Assembly: GCA_013289695.1 (NCBI GenBank)
Contig: JABCZK010000005.1
Span: 1 to 64,000 of the forward strand
Reading direction: 5' to 3'
From: Acidobacteriota bacterium
GTDB lineage: Bacteria > Acidobacteriota > Terriglobia > Acidiferrales > UBA7541
DNA: 64,000 nucleotides
A program made the position numbers and the translations under genes. Positions 37,705 to 48,194 of this stretch are shown in pieces (position 1 is the stretch's first letter; each line of letters begins with the position of its first letter). Below the pieces are notes generated by a model that made no database searches, was not told where the DNA came from, and worked only from the letters and a program-made list of their open reading frames with translations.

Positions 37705-38034
37705 CTACACGCGCTGCAAAATCAGTGCAACGGCCGCGGACATTTGCTTCCATTCCGCCATTTCCTTTTCGAGTTGTTGGCGGCCGGTTTTTGTGAGGGT
37801 GTAGAACTTGGCGCGGCGATTATTTTCCGAAGCGCCCCACTCCGCGCGAATCCATTTCTTGCGTTCCAGGCGATACAGCGCCGGGTACAGCGAGCCTTGC
37901 TGGATTTGCAGGATGTCGCGCGAGACTTGCTGGATGCGCTGCGCGATGCCCCAACCGTGCATGGGTTCGAGCGCGAGAGTTTTCAGGATCAGCAGATCGA
38001 GCGTGCCTTGCAGAACTTCGACCGCGGGTGCCAT
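37705..38034 (-). CDS. PadR-family transcriptional regulator
   Basis: VLQGTLDLLILKTLALEPMHGWGIAQRIQQVS; upstream of the ADOP gene. Confidence 0.95.
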   Translation of the reverse strand: MAPAVEVLQGTLDLLILKTLALEPMHGWGIAQRIQQVSRDILQIQQGSLYPALYRLERKKWIRAEWGASENNRRAKFYTLTKTGRQQLEKEMAEWKQMSAAVALILQRV

Positions 38035-38147
38035 GCGTCCTCCCCTAGACGAACTACAAGTAAAATATTGACCAACTCCTGCAGATTGTCAAGGGGAAGC
38101 CGCTGCGCGCCGCCCCTCAAGTATTTCGCGCTGGGTCTTGCGGGGTC

Positions 38148-40985
38148 ATGGCGGTGCCTTCATCATGTGCCATGGCACCCTCAGACAATGCGCCGCTGTG
38201 GAGCGCGGACGATCAATACGACCGGCTGGAAGAACTCGCCGCGGGCTCCGGCGATGACGCCAAGGAAATTCCGCTGCGGCGCGACGTGCGCTCGCTGGGA
38301 ATGTTGCTGGGAAAAGTGCTGGTGGAGCAGGCCGGGGAATCATTGCTGGATGTGGTGGAACAGCTGCGCCACCTCTTGATTCATCAGCGCGAGCAATTGC
38401 CAGCCGCCGCAGCCACGCAATCGTCCCCATCCGAAAATTCACTCATGGCGCAAGCCCGCGAGACAATCGCGCGGCTGGAAGTGGAGGACGCCTACCGCGT
38501 GACCAAGGCGTTCGCGATTTATTTCGAGCTGACTAATCTCGCGGAAACCAATCATCGCAAACGGCGGCGGCGAGCGGCCAAACTGCACAGCGAACGGCCG
38601 GCGCTGGCGGGATCGTTTCGCGGAACCTTGCTGCGCATGCGCGCGGCGGGAATTTCCGCCAGCGATGCACTGGCTGCCTTGCGCAAGGTACGCATCGTGC
38701 CGGTATTCACGGCCCATCCGACGGAAGTGGCGCGCCGCACCGTGCTGTTGAAAAGGCGGCGCATTGCGGAATACCTCGAGCATCTGGACCGGCTGCCGCT
38801 GACGGCTGCCGATGCCGCGGAATGCGAATCGTTGATTCTCGCGGAGATCACTTCCCTGTGGCAGACGGACGAAGTGCGCATGAAAAAGCCGGGCGTGATT
38901 GACGAAGTCCGCATGGGTCTGGATTTTTATCCAATGACGCTTTTTGAAACGCTGCCGCGGCTGTACGCAGAGCTGGCCGAATCTTTTGCGGAGATTTACG
39001 GCCGTGCGCTTAATCACGAAGAACTTCCCGAGTTGCTGCATTTCGGTTCGTGGATTGGCGGGGATCGCGACGGCAATCCGCTGATCAAGCCGGACTGCAC
39101 GGCGAACGCGCTGGCGCTCGCGCGTAACGTCATCCTGGAACATTACAGCCTGGAGATCCAGCGGCTGATTGACGAACTCAGCTCTTCGCTGCGCCAGACG
39201 GGCTGTTCGGCGGAGCTGAGATCCGCGGTGGAAGCGTATGAAGCTAAGATGGGCGCGGAGCCTTCGCGCGGAAAATGGATTTCAGAGTCGGAACTCAACC
39301 GGCACTTCTTGGATTTCGTGCGGATTCGCATGCAGTTCACGCGCGAGGAGCCGCGCAACGCTCATGCCTACCCGGCTGCTCAGGAACTGGAGCGCGATCT
39401 TTTGCTGCTGCGCGCGAGCCTGATCGAAAACCGCGGGCAACGGCTCGCCGAACTGCTGATTGATCCGTTTCTGCGCAAGGTGCGGACTTTCGGTTTTCAT
39501 CTGCACACGCTCGATATTCGCCAGCACGCGCAAGTACACGCGAGGGCTTTGGCTGAATTGCAGGCGGCCGGGATTTCGGACGCCGCGCGTATGGCGGGCG
39601 CGCGGAAGGAAGTCCTGACGGGGATATCCGCGGAAACCACGGAATTGCTGGAAACGCTAGGCATGATCGCGCAATTGAAAAAGACTTACCCGCCGGAAGC
39701 GATTCGCGCTTACGTCATCAGCGGGACTGAATCCGAGCACGACGTCTTCAATCTGCTGCGTCTGGCGGAAATCAGCGGCGTGAACGTGGCAGGCTCGGCG
39801 AATGATCCCGGGCTGCGACCTGTTCCTTTGTTTGAATCAATTGTGTCGCTGCGCGCCGCGGCGGAAACGATGCGGCGGGTGTGGACGGCTCGACAGTATC
39901 AACGTCTGCTCGATTCCTGGGGGCGGCGCCAGGAAGTAATGATCGGCTATTCGGATTCGAACAAAGACGGCGGGATGCTCACCAGCACGTGGGAATTGCA
40001 CAAAGCGCATCGCGCGCTGCACGCGGTCGCGCGCGAATGCGGCGTGCAGCTGCGGCTCTTTCACGGACGCGGCGGCACGGTAGGACGCGGCGGCGGCCCC
40101 ACGCACCGGGCGATTCTGGCGCAGCCCGTGGGAGATTTTTCCGGCGAAATGCGCCTCACCGAACAGGGCGAAGTGCTGAACTGGAAATATTCCGATCCGG
40201 TGCTGGCCGAATGGAATCTGGAATTGATGATTGCAGCGTCACTGGAAGCGCTGACGCGGCCGGACGGTCCCGCGGTGGGCGCGGACCGCCAGTGGGACGA
40301 TGCGATGGAGGAAATTTCGCAGGATGCATTCACGTACTACCGGCACCACATCGCGGAAAACGCCGACGTGCTGGAGTATTTCGAGCAAGCTACGCCGGTG
40401 AATGAACTCGAGCATGCGCGCATGGGTTCGCGTCCGGCGCGCCGCACGGAAAGCCGCCGCCTGGAGGATTTGCGCGCGATTCCCTGGGTGTTCGGGTGGA
40501 TGCAGAGCCGCCACGCGGTGCCGGCGTGGTTTGGGGTGGGCTACGCGCTGCAACGATTCGCGGCAAAAGGACCGGAGCAGGAAAAACGCTTGCAAGAAAT
40601 GATGCGCGACTTCACGCTATTTTCGGATCTTGTGCGTAACGTGGAAGTCGCCATGGCCAAGGCGGACTTGAACATTGCGCGCCTTTATGCCAGCACGTTG
40701 GTGCAGGACGCTGGCCTGCGCGACGGAGTTTTCGGAATATTGGCCGAGGAATTCGCGCGCACGCGGCGGATGTTGCTGGCGGTTACCGGCCAGAGCGGCC
40801 TGCTGGAAGGAAACTCGGTCCTATCGCAATCGATTCGACTGCGCAATCCCTATGTGGACCCAATGAGCTTGATCCAGGTGGAATTGCTGCGCCGCAAGCG
40901 GGCCGAAGCGCCGAGCGAGGGGCTGAACTACGCGCTAGGCGCGACGATAAATGGCATTGCGGCAGGCTTGCATAATACGGGGTAA
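38148..40985 (+). CDS. ppc: Phosphoenolpyruvate carboxylase
   Basis: FTAHPTEVARRT; GGDRDGNPLI; GYSDSNKDGGMLTS; FHGRGGTVGRGGGP. Confidence 0.97.
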   Translation: MAVPSSCAMAPSDNAPLWSADDQYDRLEELAAGSGDDAKEIPLRRDVRSLGMLLGKVLVEQAGESLLDVVEQLRHLLIHQREQLPAAAATQSSPSENSLMAQARETIARLEVEDAYRVTKAFAIYFELTNLAETNHRKRRRRAAKLHSERPALAGSFRGTLLRMRAAGISASDALAALRKVRIVPVFTAHPTEVARRTVLLKRRRIAEYLEHLDRLPLTAADAAECESLILAEITSLWQTDEVRMKKPGVIDEVRMGLDFYPMTLFETLPRLYAELAESFAEIYGRALNHEELPELLHFGSWIGGDRDGNPLIKPDCTANALALARNVILEHYSLEIQRLIDELSSSLRQTGCSAELRSAVEAYEAKMGAEPSRGKWISESELNRHFLDFVRIRMQFTREEPRNAHAYPAAQELERDLLLLRASLIENRGQRLAELLIDPFLRKVRTFGFHLHTLDIRQHAQVHARALAELQAAGISDAARMAGARKEVLTGISAETTELLETLGMIAQLKKTYPPEAIRAYVISGTESEHDVFNLLRLAEISGVNVAGSANDPGLRPVPLFESIVSLRAAAETMRRVWTARQYQRLLDSWGRRQEVMIGYSDSNKDGGMLTSTWELHKAHRALHAVARECGVQLRLFHGRGGTVGRGGGPTHRAILAQPVGDFSGEMRLTEQGEVLNWKYSDPVLAEWNLELMIAASLEALTRPDGPAVGADRQWDDAMEEISQDAFTYYRHHIAENADVLEYFEQATPVNELEHARMGSRPARRTESRRLEDLRAIPWVFGWMQSRHAVPAWFGVGYALQRFAAKGPEQEKRLQEMMRDFTLFSDLVRNVEVAMAKADLNIARLYASTLVQDAGLRDGVFGILAEEFARTRRMLLAVTGQSGLLEGNSVLSQSIRLRNPYVDPMSLIQVELLRRKRAEAPSEGLNYALGATINGIAAGLHNTG

Positions 40986-41445
40986 CGCCAGATTCTGCGC
41001 TAACGCGAGTTGATTGCAATGCGCCAATTCGGCTTCTACCCTCGGGCAGGCCGCAGGATTCGGCGCACGCGTCACAGTTAAGTCATTCTGTGTCAGCAGT
41101 TTACTGGTGGCATGGGGTAATGTAGTTTACCTAGTACCAAAACCCGCGTACTGAAATCTTTGAACCGCGCGCCCCATTGGTTCTGATCGGCAAACTGAGC
41201 AAAATGGCTGTGCGGGTTGGAAGCTGCGATTGCGGGGACGACGGTTCCACAAAAAAAGGAGCCGGGGCATCTATCCAACCCGTCCAAACCTTCCTATTCG
41301 CATCGCTTCTGCAAGACTCCGTCGGCCAGCGATAATCCCTGGATAAAGCTGCGGCATCTTTTGGCAGCTTGCGTGCCTCTCATCAATTTGGACATCGCGT
41401 ATCTCCAGAGGTGTCCGGACGGCAGACGCCAGAGTTACAGGACAG

Positions 41446-42309
41446 GTGATGGTTAAAAAAGGCAGGCAGGCAAAGCGGGCGCTGGCAATTTTTTTCGCGG
41501 CATTTCTCGCGCTTCCGGCGCCGACAAACGCAGCTGACCTGCAGCCGCAAACCGCGCAAGCCTACGACCGCTACATCCAGCTGACGGCTGCGCAAGTGAC
41601 TGCCGAACTGGCGCAGAGCGGACCGTATCTGTGGGTCGAGCGCTTGTCGCCAGAGCAACGTGCCGCGGATGAGGAGCAACTACGCAACGGGCAACTAGTA
41701 ATCGAGCGGCTGGACACGCTCGATTCCGGCAAGCCGATTCCCGTGCCAGGGGGAATCATCCACCACTGGATCGGCACGGTGTTCGTGCCGGGAGCGACGC
41801 TCGGGCAGACGCTTTCGTTCATGCAGGACTACGAACACAAAACGGAATACTTCAAGCCGGATATCGTGCGCTCGAAAATTCTGCGGCATGATGGCGACGA
41901 TTATTTTGTGCTGCTGCGCTTCTCCAAGAAAAAAATCATCACCACCGTGATCGATACCGACCAGGAGATTCATTACCACGTGATGGACAGTACGCATGCA
42001 TACAGCCGTTCGCGAACCACACGCGTGCAGGAAGTCGAGAACGCCGGACAATCCGATGAGAAACTGGAAGCGGAAGGGCACGACCGGGGTTTTATGTGGC
42101 GCATGAATACCTACTGGCGATTCGAAGAGAAAGACGGTGGAACCTATGTCGAGTGCCAGGCCATTTCGCTGACCCGCGACATTCCCACCGGGCTAGGCTG
42201 GGTGGTGGGATCTTTTGTGACCAGCGTGCCGCGGGAATCGCTGACGTTTACGCTGACCACAGCCCGCACTGCTTTGCTGCAACGGACTGCAACGCATCCC
42301 GCAAAATAA
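41446..42309 (+). CDS. Secreted hypothetical protein
   Basis: Signal-like N-terminus ending PAPTNAADLQ; single long ORF. Confidence 0.75.
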   Translation: MMVKKGRQAKRALAIFFAAFLALPAPTNAADLQPQTAQAYDRYIQLTAAQVTAELAQSGPYLWVERLSPEQRAADEEQLRNGQLVIERLDTLDSGKPIPVPGGIIHHWIGTVFVPGATLGQTLSFMQDYEHKTEYFKPDIVRSKILRHDGDDYFVLLRFSKKKIITTVIDTDQEIHYHVMDSTHAYSRSRTTRVQEVENAGQSDEKLEAEGHDRGFMWRMNTYWRFEEKDGGTYVECQAISLTRDIPTGLGWVVGSFVTSVPRESLTFTLTTARTALLQRTATHPAK

Positions 42310-42343
42310 ATCGTCGCCTCGCTGCAAAACGCGCAACCAATCG

Positions 42344-44932
42344 CTAGAAGGTCGTGGTGCCGAGGAAAATATCCTCAAGAGCATTCGTGTCGCGCGCGAC
42401 CAGATTGCTTGCGGTCGAAAGGAAACTGACCGTATGACCATCCGCGCTGAGCGAAGGAACCAGGCTCCCTCCATTCGCCGGAGATGCGCCTGTGCCGCTG
42501 GAAATGCTGGCAAGCACCACGCCCGTGGTGCAGGTAGGGATCACACCGAGGCAGGTGTTGCGCACAAAGACGTTCTCCACGCCGTTCACGGTGCCACCCA
42601 GGTTCGAGGCGAGCGACGAGAACGCGATGAACTGGCCGGAAGCGTTCGCGCTAGGGTGTTCGCTCAAACCGTTGGCCGGCGTGATACCGTCGGGCGTTGA
42701 GACCAGTGTGGTAGAAGGCGTGCATTGAGCGACGGTGATGGTCACGCCCAGGCAGGTATCGCGCACATAGATTTGCTGCGGCAGCGGACCGACGCCTGCC
42801 ACTAGGTTCGATGCCGTCGATGCGAAGGCCACAAAACGGCCGTTGGCGACGGTGGTGGAGGTGCATGCGGTGCTGACGGTAACGGTTACGCTGCCGCAAG
42901 CGGAGAGCGTTGATTGCACGCTCGGGCCGTCGGCGGCAGTAGTGCCGTCCGGGGTGGAAATCAGCGTCGTAACCGATACGCAGGTGTTGGTAGTGCTGGT
43001 GATCGTGGTAATGCAAGTTCCGCGCTCGAATATCTCGGATTCGGCGCTAGGGTTCGGCGCCGTGGCGCCTAGATTCGTCGCGGTGGAAGTGAAGGAAACG
43101 AAAAGCCCATCCTCGGAAATGGAAGGATTCGAGCTGGCTCCGTTGGCAAAAGTGGCGCCGTCAGGCGTAGAAACGAGGAAGGTGGTGGGGACGCAGCTGT
43201 TCGTCGGAGGGGTGGTGATAATCGTCGCGATGTCGCAGGTGTTGCGGATGTACACCTGCGGGTGGATGCCGTCCGCAGTAATGTCCGAGACCAGATTGGT
43301 CGCGAGCGAAACGAACGCGACGTATTGGCCGTCCGGGCTGATGACCGGATTGTAGCTCGAGCCGTTCCCAGCGGTCTGGCCGTCGGCGGAAATGGAGACG
43401 AGCTGCGTGTCGAAATTGGAGCTCGGCGTAATCGTGCACGGAGTGGTGGGTGTCGGCATGCAAACCGGGCGCCAGTAGACTTGAGTTACGCCGGTCTGCA
43501 CCGGGACCGTGGTGACCAGATTCGTTGCCAGAGACGTGAAGGCCGCGTGCGTTCCAGTAGAGTCAACCGTGGGCTCGGAGCTTGCTCCGTTGGCTGCTTG
43601 ACCATTCGGATCTGAGCTGACCACGGCGGTCACGGGAACGCAGCTGGCAAGCGCCAAACAGGTGTTTCGGACATAAACATCGGCAGCCGTGTTCACATCG
43701 GTCAGCACCAGATTATGCGACACCGAGGCGAACGCCACGAATTGGCCGGAGCTGCTGGTAGATGGTCCGGAGGTGGCAGTGGTCAGGCCGAGATTACCAT
43801 TCGCGCAATTCGCCGCACCGCCGCAAATGCCATTGATCGACTGAGAACCGTCCGCCGCGAGATCCACAAGCACCGGCAATCCGAGCAAGTGCGTGGGATT
43901 GATGGAATAAGTGAGGATATTGGAGATACCGCCACCGGGCGGCTTGTTCATCACCGTAATTTGATTGACGCCCGCGTTCACCAGATCGCCAGCAGTGAGC
44001 GTCCCGATCGCTGTTGTGCTTCCACCGATCGTCGTCATAACCGGCTGAGCGCTTCCGTTCAGTTGCACGAAAGAAAATTGATTCAAGAAGCCGGTGCCGG
44101 TGATGGAAAGGCTCGCGCTGGTCGCTCCGGCCAGGGCGCTGGTGGGAGTGATCGCAGAAATCGTCGGAACAGCCGTGAGAACACTCAGCGAGACCGGCGT
44201 AGAACCACCGCCTCCCGGCGGAGGGTTCACAACCTGAATTGACACAGGGCCGGGAGTGACGAGGTCCGTGGACTGCAGGTCCACTTGCAACGCCGTGGAA
44301 CTGAGGAAGGAGGTGGTGCGGCTGGCGTTGTTCACAAAGACAGTGGACTGCGACACAAAGTTCTTCCCGGTCAAATTCAGCACAAGGCCTGCGGCACCCG
44401 CGATTGCGGTGCTGGGATTCATTGAAGTGACGACGGGCACAGGGCTGGCAACCGGCGTGATCGTGAATATCGTGCCGGCCGGAGGCGCCTGGTTTTGCGG
44501 AGGAAAGGTTCCGCCGCCCGGCTGTGGCGTGGTGACACTGATGAAGAGCGTTTTGGGGTTCTGCAACAGGCTGGCGGGCAGGGTGACAATCATTTCATTC
44601 GTGCTGATGAATTGGTTGGTCGCCAGCGCTGAGGGAGCGGAGCTTGCGAAAAGCGCAAATCCCGCTTGCGTTTGCTGAGTCAGGTTAGTGCCTAGAATGG
44701 TGAGGAAAGCCTGCGAACTGCCCGCGGGAATCGAGTTTGCACAGTTCGCAGTGCTCGTCTGCAAAGGGCAAATACCGACCAAAGTAATCGTCGGCGCGGG
44801 AAAATTGATCTGCTCCGTGCACGCCGACATCGCGATCATCGCCAATAGCAGTAGCCAAAAGGCTGGACAAAATCGTTGCCGCAAATTGCTCACTCCTGTG
44901 CCAGTAGGTCGGGCCCCATACGGTAAGCGCAA
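42344..44932 (-). CDS. Lipoprotein with IPT/TIG domains and repeated TolB/PD40-like propeller blades
   Basis: LLLAMIAMSAC lipobox; IPT-like repeats; repeated SxDGxFVAFxSxAxNLV. Confidence 0.85.
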   Translation of the reverse strand: MRLPYGARPTGTGVSNLRQRFCPAFWLLLLAMIAMSACTEQINFPAPTITLVGICPLQTSTANCANSIPAGSSQAFLTILGTNLTQQTQAGFALFASSAPSALATNQFISTNEMIVTLPASLLQNPKTLFISVTTPQPGGGTFPPQNQAPPAGTIFTITPVASPVPVVTSMNPSTAIAGAAGLVLNLTGKNFVSQSTVFVNNASRTTSFLSSTALQVDLQSTDLVTPGPVSIQVVNPPPGGGGSTPVSLSVLTAVPTISAITPTSALAGATSASLSITGTGFLNQFSFVQLNGSAQPVMTTIGGSTTAIGTLTAGDLVNAGVNQITVMNKPPGGGISNILTYSINPTHLLGLPVLVDLAADGSQSINGICGGAANCANGNLGLTTATSGPSTSSSGQFVAFASVSHNLVLTDVNTAADVYVRNTCLALASCVPVTAVVSSDPNGQAANGASSEPTVDSTGTHAAFTSLATNLVTTVPVQTGVTQVYWRPVCMPTPTTPCTITPSSNFDTQLVSISADGQTAGNGSSYNPVISPDGQYVAFVSLATNLVSDITADGIHPQVYIRNTCDIATIITTPPTNSCVPTTFLVSTPDGATFANGASSNPSISEDGLFVSFTSTATNLGATAPNPSAESEIFERGTCITTITSTTNTCVSVTTLISTPDGTTAADGPSVQSTLSACGSVTVTVSTACTSTTVANGRFVAFASTASNLVAGVGPLPQQIYVRDTCLGVTITVAQCTPSTTLVSTPDGITPANGLSEHPSANASGQFIAFSSLASNLGGTVNGVENVFVRNTCLGVIPTCTTGVVLASISSGTGASPANGGSLVPSLSADGHTVSFLSTASNLVARDTNALEDIFLGTTTF

Positions 44933-45103
44933 TCCTAGAGACTACTAAAGATGGCCCTGGGGGGCAATCAGGATGCCTGCCCCACGCACGATTGTCCAGT
45001 GCGGGCAGGCGCGCAGGCCACCTGCTCGGCGAGTGGGCAATGGCGGGCGGTAAGCTGAAACCTATTTGGTCATGGCACTTGTAACCTTGTATTAACGACG
45101 ACC

Positions 45104-46672
45104 GTGAGCGGTTCTATGTTCTACTGTGCGTCCTGGGGAAGCAGGCTTCTTGAACGGCTGTTTTCCGGGCTAATGCGGCGATTCACCTTCCAAACTGGAT
45201 CCGTGATTCTGGCTGTGCTATCGGTGTCTTTCGTCGCTCCTTCCCGCGCGGTAGCCCAGAATTCGCGGCCGGACGATGTAGCGGCGCAAGCAGTCCCTGC
45301 GGCGGCGCATGATGCGGACACGTCAGCGCAGCAAGACAGCCCGAACGCTCCGCCCGGGCCTGCAGCAGCCGAACCCGAATCCAGCGACGTGCTTACGCTC
45401 TTCCCGCATTCGGAAACCAGCCGCTACTGGATTTCCGGGCAAGCAAACGTCGTCATGCAGTGGCATTCACGCTTCCCAGCCGCATACACCGGACCCAATA
45501 GCCTGACTCCCTGGCCGCAGAGCGCCACCACGCACATTCTGACGCTTTATACCGGTTACGAACTCACGCATACAACGGAGGTGTTCGCCGACGTGGAATA
45601 CGCGTCGGGCGGTGGCATTGGAAGCGCGCTCGGCCTCGCTGGTTACAGCAACCTGGATTCTGTGCGCACGGTGTCAGGCGTGACGCTCTCGAGGGCACCC
45701 TATCTTGCACGGCTCATGTTGCGGCAGATTATTCCGCTTACCCGGGAGCGCGTCGAAGCGGACCGCGACCAGTTCCATCTCGTCACGTCCCTGCCGGCGC
45801 GGCGCATCGAGTTTCGCATCGGAAAATTCGACCTCGTCGATTTCTTCGATCTGAACACCTGGGGCACGGACAGCCACCTGCAATTCCTGAACTGGACGGT
45901 GGACAACGACGGGGCGTACGACTATGCCGCGAACACTCGCGGATACACCGACGGCGCGATTCTGGAATACGACGATCACTGGTTCAGCGCGCGCTTCGGC
46001 GTAGTAATGATGCCCAAAGTAGCCAACGGGATTAATCTCGACGCGGACATTGCGCGGGCGCGCGGCGAGAATCTGGAGTTTGATGCCGCGGGCAAGCGGC
46101 TGCTGCATCGCGCCGGCGTCGTGCGTCTTCTCAGCTACCTGAATACCGCCAATATGGGGAGCTACGAAGAAGCTAACAAGATTTTTCTCGACGGGCAGGG
46201 AACGGCCCCGACCATTATCGCCACCCGGAGACAAGGCCGTCACAAGTACGGATTCGACTTGAATGCAGAACAGGAGCTGCCCGCAAACCTGGGCGTCTTC
46301 GCCCGAGCGGGCTGGAGCGACGGCCGCAACGAGTCCTTTGCCTACACGGAAGTGGACCGCACAGCCGAGCTGGGGATTTTTACGAAAGGCGATAAGTGGA
46401 AGCGCAAGAACGATCGCGCGGGCGCGGCCTTCGTTGCCAACCAGATTGTCGGCGCTCACCAGCAGTACCTTGGGTATGGCGGCGTGGGGTTCATACTGGG
46501 CGACGGCGCGCTCACGCCTGGCTCGGAAAAAATCGTCGAAGGATTTTACACCGCTCATCTGTGGCGCGGCTTCTTCGCGTCCTGCGATATTCAGCACGTC
46601 AATAATCCTGGATATAACAAGGCGCGCGGGCCCGTTCTTGTCCCTGGCCTGCGCTTGCACGTTGAGTTTTAA
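45104..46672 (+). CDS. OprB-like carbohydrate porin
   Basis: HKYGFDLNAEQELPANLGVFARAGWSDGRNESF; C-terminal HVEF. Confidence 0.8.
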   Translation: MSGSMFYCASWGSRLLERLFSGLMRRFTFQTGSVILAVLSVSFVAPSRAVAQNSRPDDVAAQAVPAAAHDADTSAQQDSPNAPPGPAAAEPESSDVLTLFPHSETSRYWISGQANVVMQWHSRFPAAYTGPNSLTPWPQSATTHILTLYTGYELTHTTEVFADVEYASGGGIGSALGLAGYSNLDSVRTVSGVTLSRAPYLARLMLRQIIPLTRERVEADRDQFHLVTSLPARRIEFRIGKFDLVDFFDLNTWGTDSHLQFLNWTVDNDGAYDYAANTRGYTDGAILEYDDHWFSARFGVVMMPKVANGINLDADIARARGENLEFDAAGKRLLHRAGVVRLLSYLNTANMGSYEEANKIFLDGQGTAPTIIATRRQGRHKYGFDLNAEQELPANLGVFARAGWSDGRNESFAYTEVDRTAELGIFTKGDKWKRKNDRAGAAFVANQIVGAHQQYLGYGGVGFILGDGALTPGSEKIVEGFYTAHLWRGFFASCDIQHVNNPGYNKARGPVLVPGLRLHVEF

Positions 46673-46785
46673 TCTCTCTGCCGTGCGGCACGGTACGGCG
46701 GAACGGTTTGTGAAAATCATCGGAACGGTTTAAGCTGCGCGGCGCGGCGTGGGGTGAAGATCGTAAACGGGCGAGCCGCGAGGAG

Positions 46786-47391
46786 ATGCACATGTCACTT
46801 TGGAGATTTTCCGTTCTCGCTGTATTTCTCGTGAGCAGCGCCGCATTTCCACTTCGCGCGCAAGAGGACTCCAAAAAGCCGAGCGCAGCAGCGCCGGCGG
46901 AAGCGCAGGCCGCAACGCCACAACCAGCCGCGAAACCCGCCGATGTGGCGTCGCCGGACGCAATTCTGGCCGCAACCTACGATGTGATCTCCGGCCCCGC
47001 CGGGCAACTGCGCGATTGGGATCGTTTCCGTTCTCTTTTTGTGCCCGGCGCGCGATTAATACCGGTCGTCCCCAGAAAAACCGGCGGCGGCTTCGACACT
47101 CGCATCATCACTCCGGATGAGTACGCGAAGTTCGCGGATGCCTACTTCCAGAAGAACGGATTTGCTGAGCGGGAAATTTCGCGCAGTGCGGAACGCTACG
47201 GCAACATCATGCAGATTTTCAGCACCTACGAATCGCGGCACGACGCCAAGGACGCGCAGCCCTTCGCGCGCGGCATCAACAGTTTTCAGCTCTTTTACGA
47301 CGGCGCGCGCTGGTGGGTGGTAACGATTTACTGGCTGGAAGAAACGCCCGATAATCCGCTGCCCAAGGAATTTCTGCCGCCTACGAAATAG
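46786..47391 (+). CDS. Secreted hypothetical protein (NTF2-like fold suspected)
   Basis: Signal peptide MHMSLWRFSVLAVFLVSSAAFPLRAQ; single ORF. Confidence 0.65.
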   Translation: MHMSLWRFSVLAVFLVSSAAFPLRAQEDSKKPSAAAPAEAQAATPQPAAKPADVASPDAILAATYDVISGPAGQLRDWDRFRSLFVPGARLIPVVPRKTGGGFDTRIITPDEYAKFADAYFQKNGFAEREISRSAERYGNIMQIFSTYESRHDAKDAQPFARGINSFQLFYDGARWWVVTIYWLEETPDNPLPKEFLPPTK

Positions 47392-47412
47392 CTCGCGGCA
47401 TCCGCTAGCGCG

Positions 47413-48021
47413 CTATTTCGGCTGCGACGGGCTGGCCGGCGGCGGCGTTACTGGAGCAGGCGTCGGAGCGGGCGTCGCGCCCGGTGCGACCGAGCTCGCG
47501 TCCGCCGGCGCCGCGGCAGGCAGCAGGCTCCTGAGAACATCCGGTGGGAGCTTATCGGCGCTGGCCATCAACGCAGCGACTTGCCACATTTGCTGATCGT
47601 TCAGCGCCTTCTGAAAGCCGGGCATGCCGGTGAGGCGTATGCCGTTTTTCACTTTCCAGTAGGTGACTCCCACCGGATCGTCCGTAACCGTTTCTTTCGC
47701 GGTAAAAAGCTGCGGGGCGTGTGGAAACATTCCTTGCGACGCGGCGGACGGCGCCTGCAGCGGCAAGCCGTGGCAGAAAGCGCAATTCGTCCGGTACACT
47801 TCGGCGCCGGCGGCCAGATCACCCGCGTTGAATGTGGAAAGCTCGCGGTCCTGCGTCTCCCTCTTGATTCGCGCCTTCAATGCGCCCTTGGCTATGAATT
47901 TTTCAAAGGGCATCGGAGCATCAGTCGCAGCCGCGGGCGCTTGCCCGGTCTCTATATAGAAAAAAAGCACAACCGGCAGAATCAGCAATCCCAGAATCAG
48001 TCCCACCAGAAAACCTTTCAT
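47413..48021 (-). CDS. Membrane-anchored c-type cytochrome
   Basis: MKGFLVGLILGLLILPVVLFFYIETG; CAFCH heme motif. Confidence 0.9.
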   Translation of the reverse strand: MKGFLVGLILGLLILPVVLFFYIETGQAPAAATDAPMPFEKFIAKGALKARIKRETQDRELSTFNAGDLAAGAEVYRTNCAFCHGLPLQAPSAASQGMFPHAPQLFTAKETVTDDPVGVTYWKVKNGIRLTGMPGFQKALNDQQMWQVAALMASADKLPPDVLRSLLPAAAPADASSVAPGATPAPTPAPVTPPPASPSQPK

Positions 48022-48194
48022 CGTGGATCCTTTCTTTCGCTCCAAGCAAAGCCGACAATGAATTCGGCAGAAACGCAGCAGACTGAATAGCACAGCAACG
48101 CTTCAGTTGCCACGAGTTTTGCCGGACGGAAAAATCGCGCTTGCGGCAGGTTCCACGATGCGAGATGAATACTGGCATTGCCGGGAGGCTTTCC

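Noticed and set aside
45070-45100. Sigma54 -24/-12 promoter (TGGCACTTGTAACCTTGT) upstream of the porin gene
   Set aside because: GG-to-GT spacing is about 13 nt instead of the required 10.
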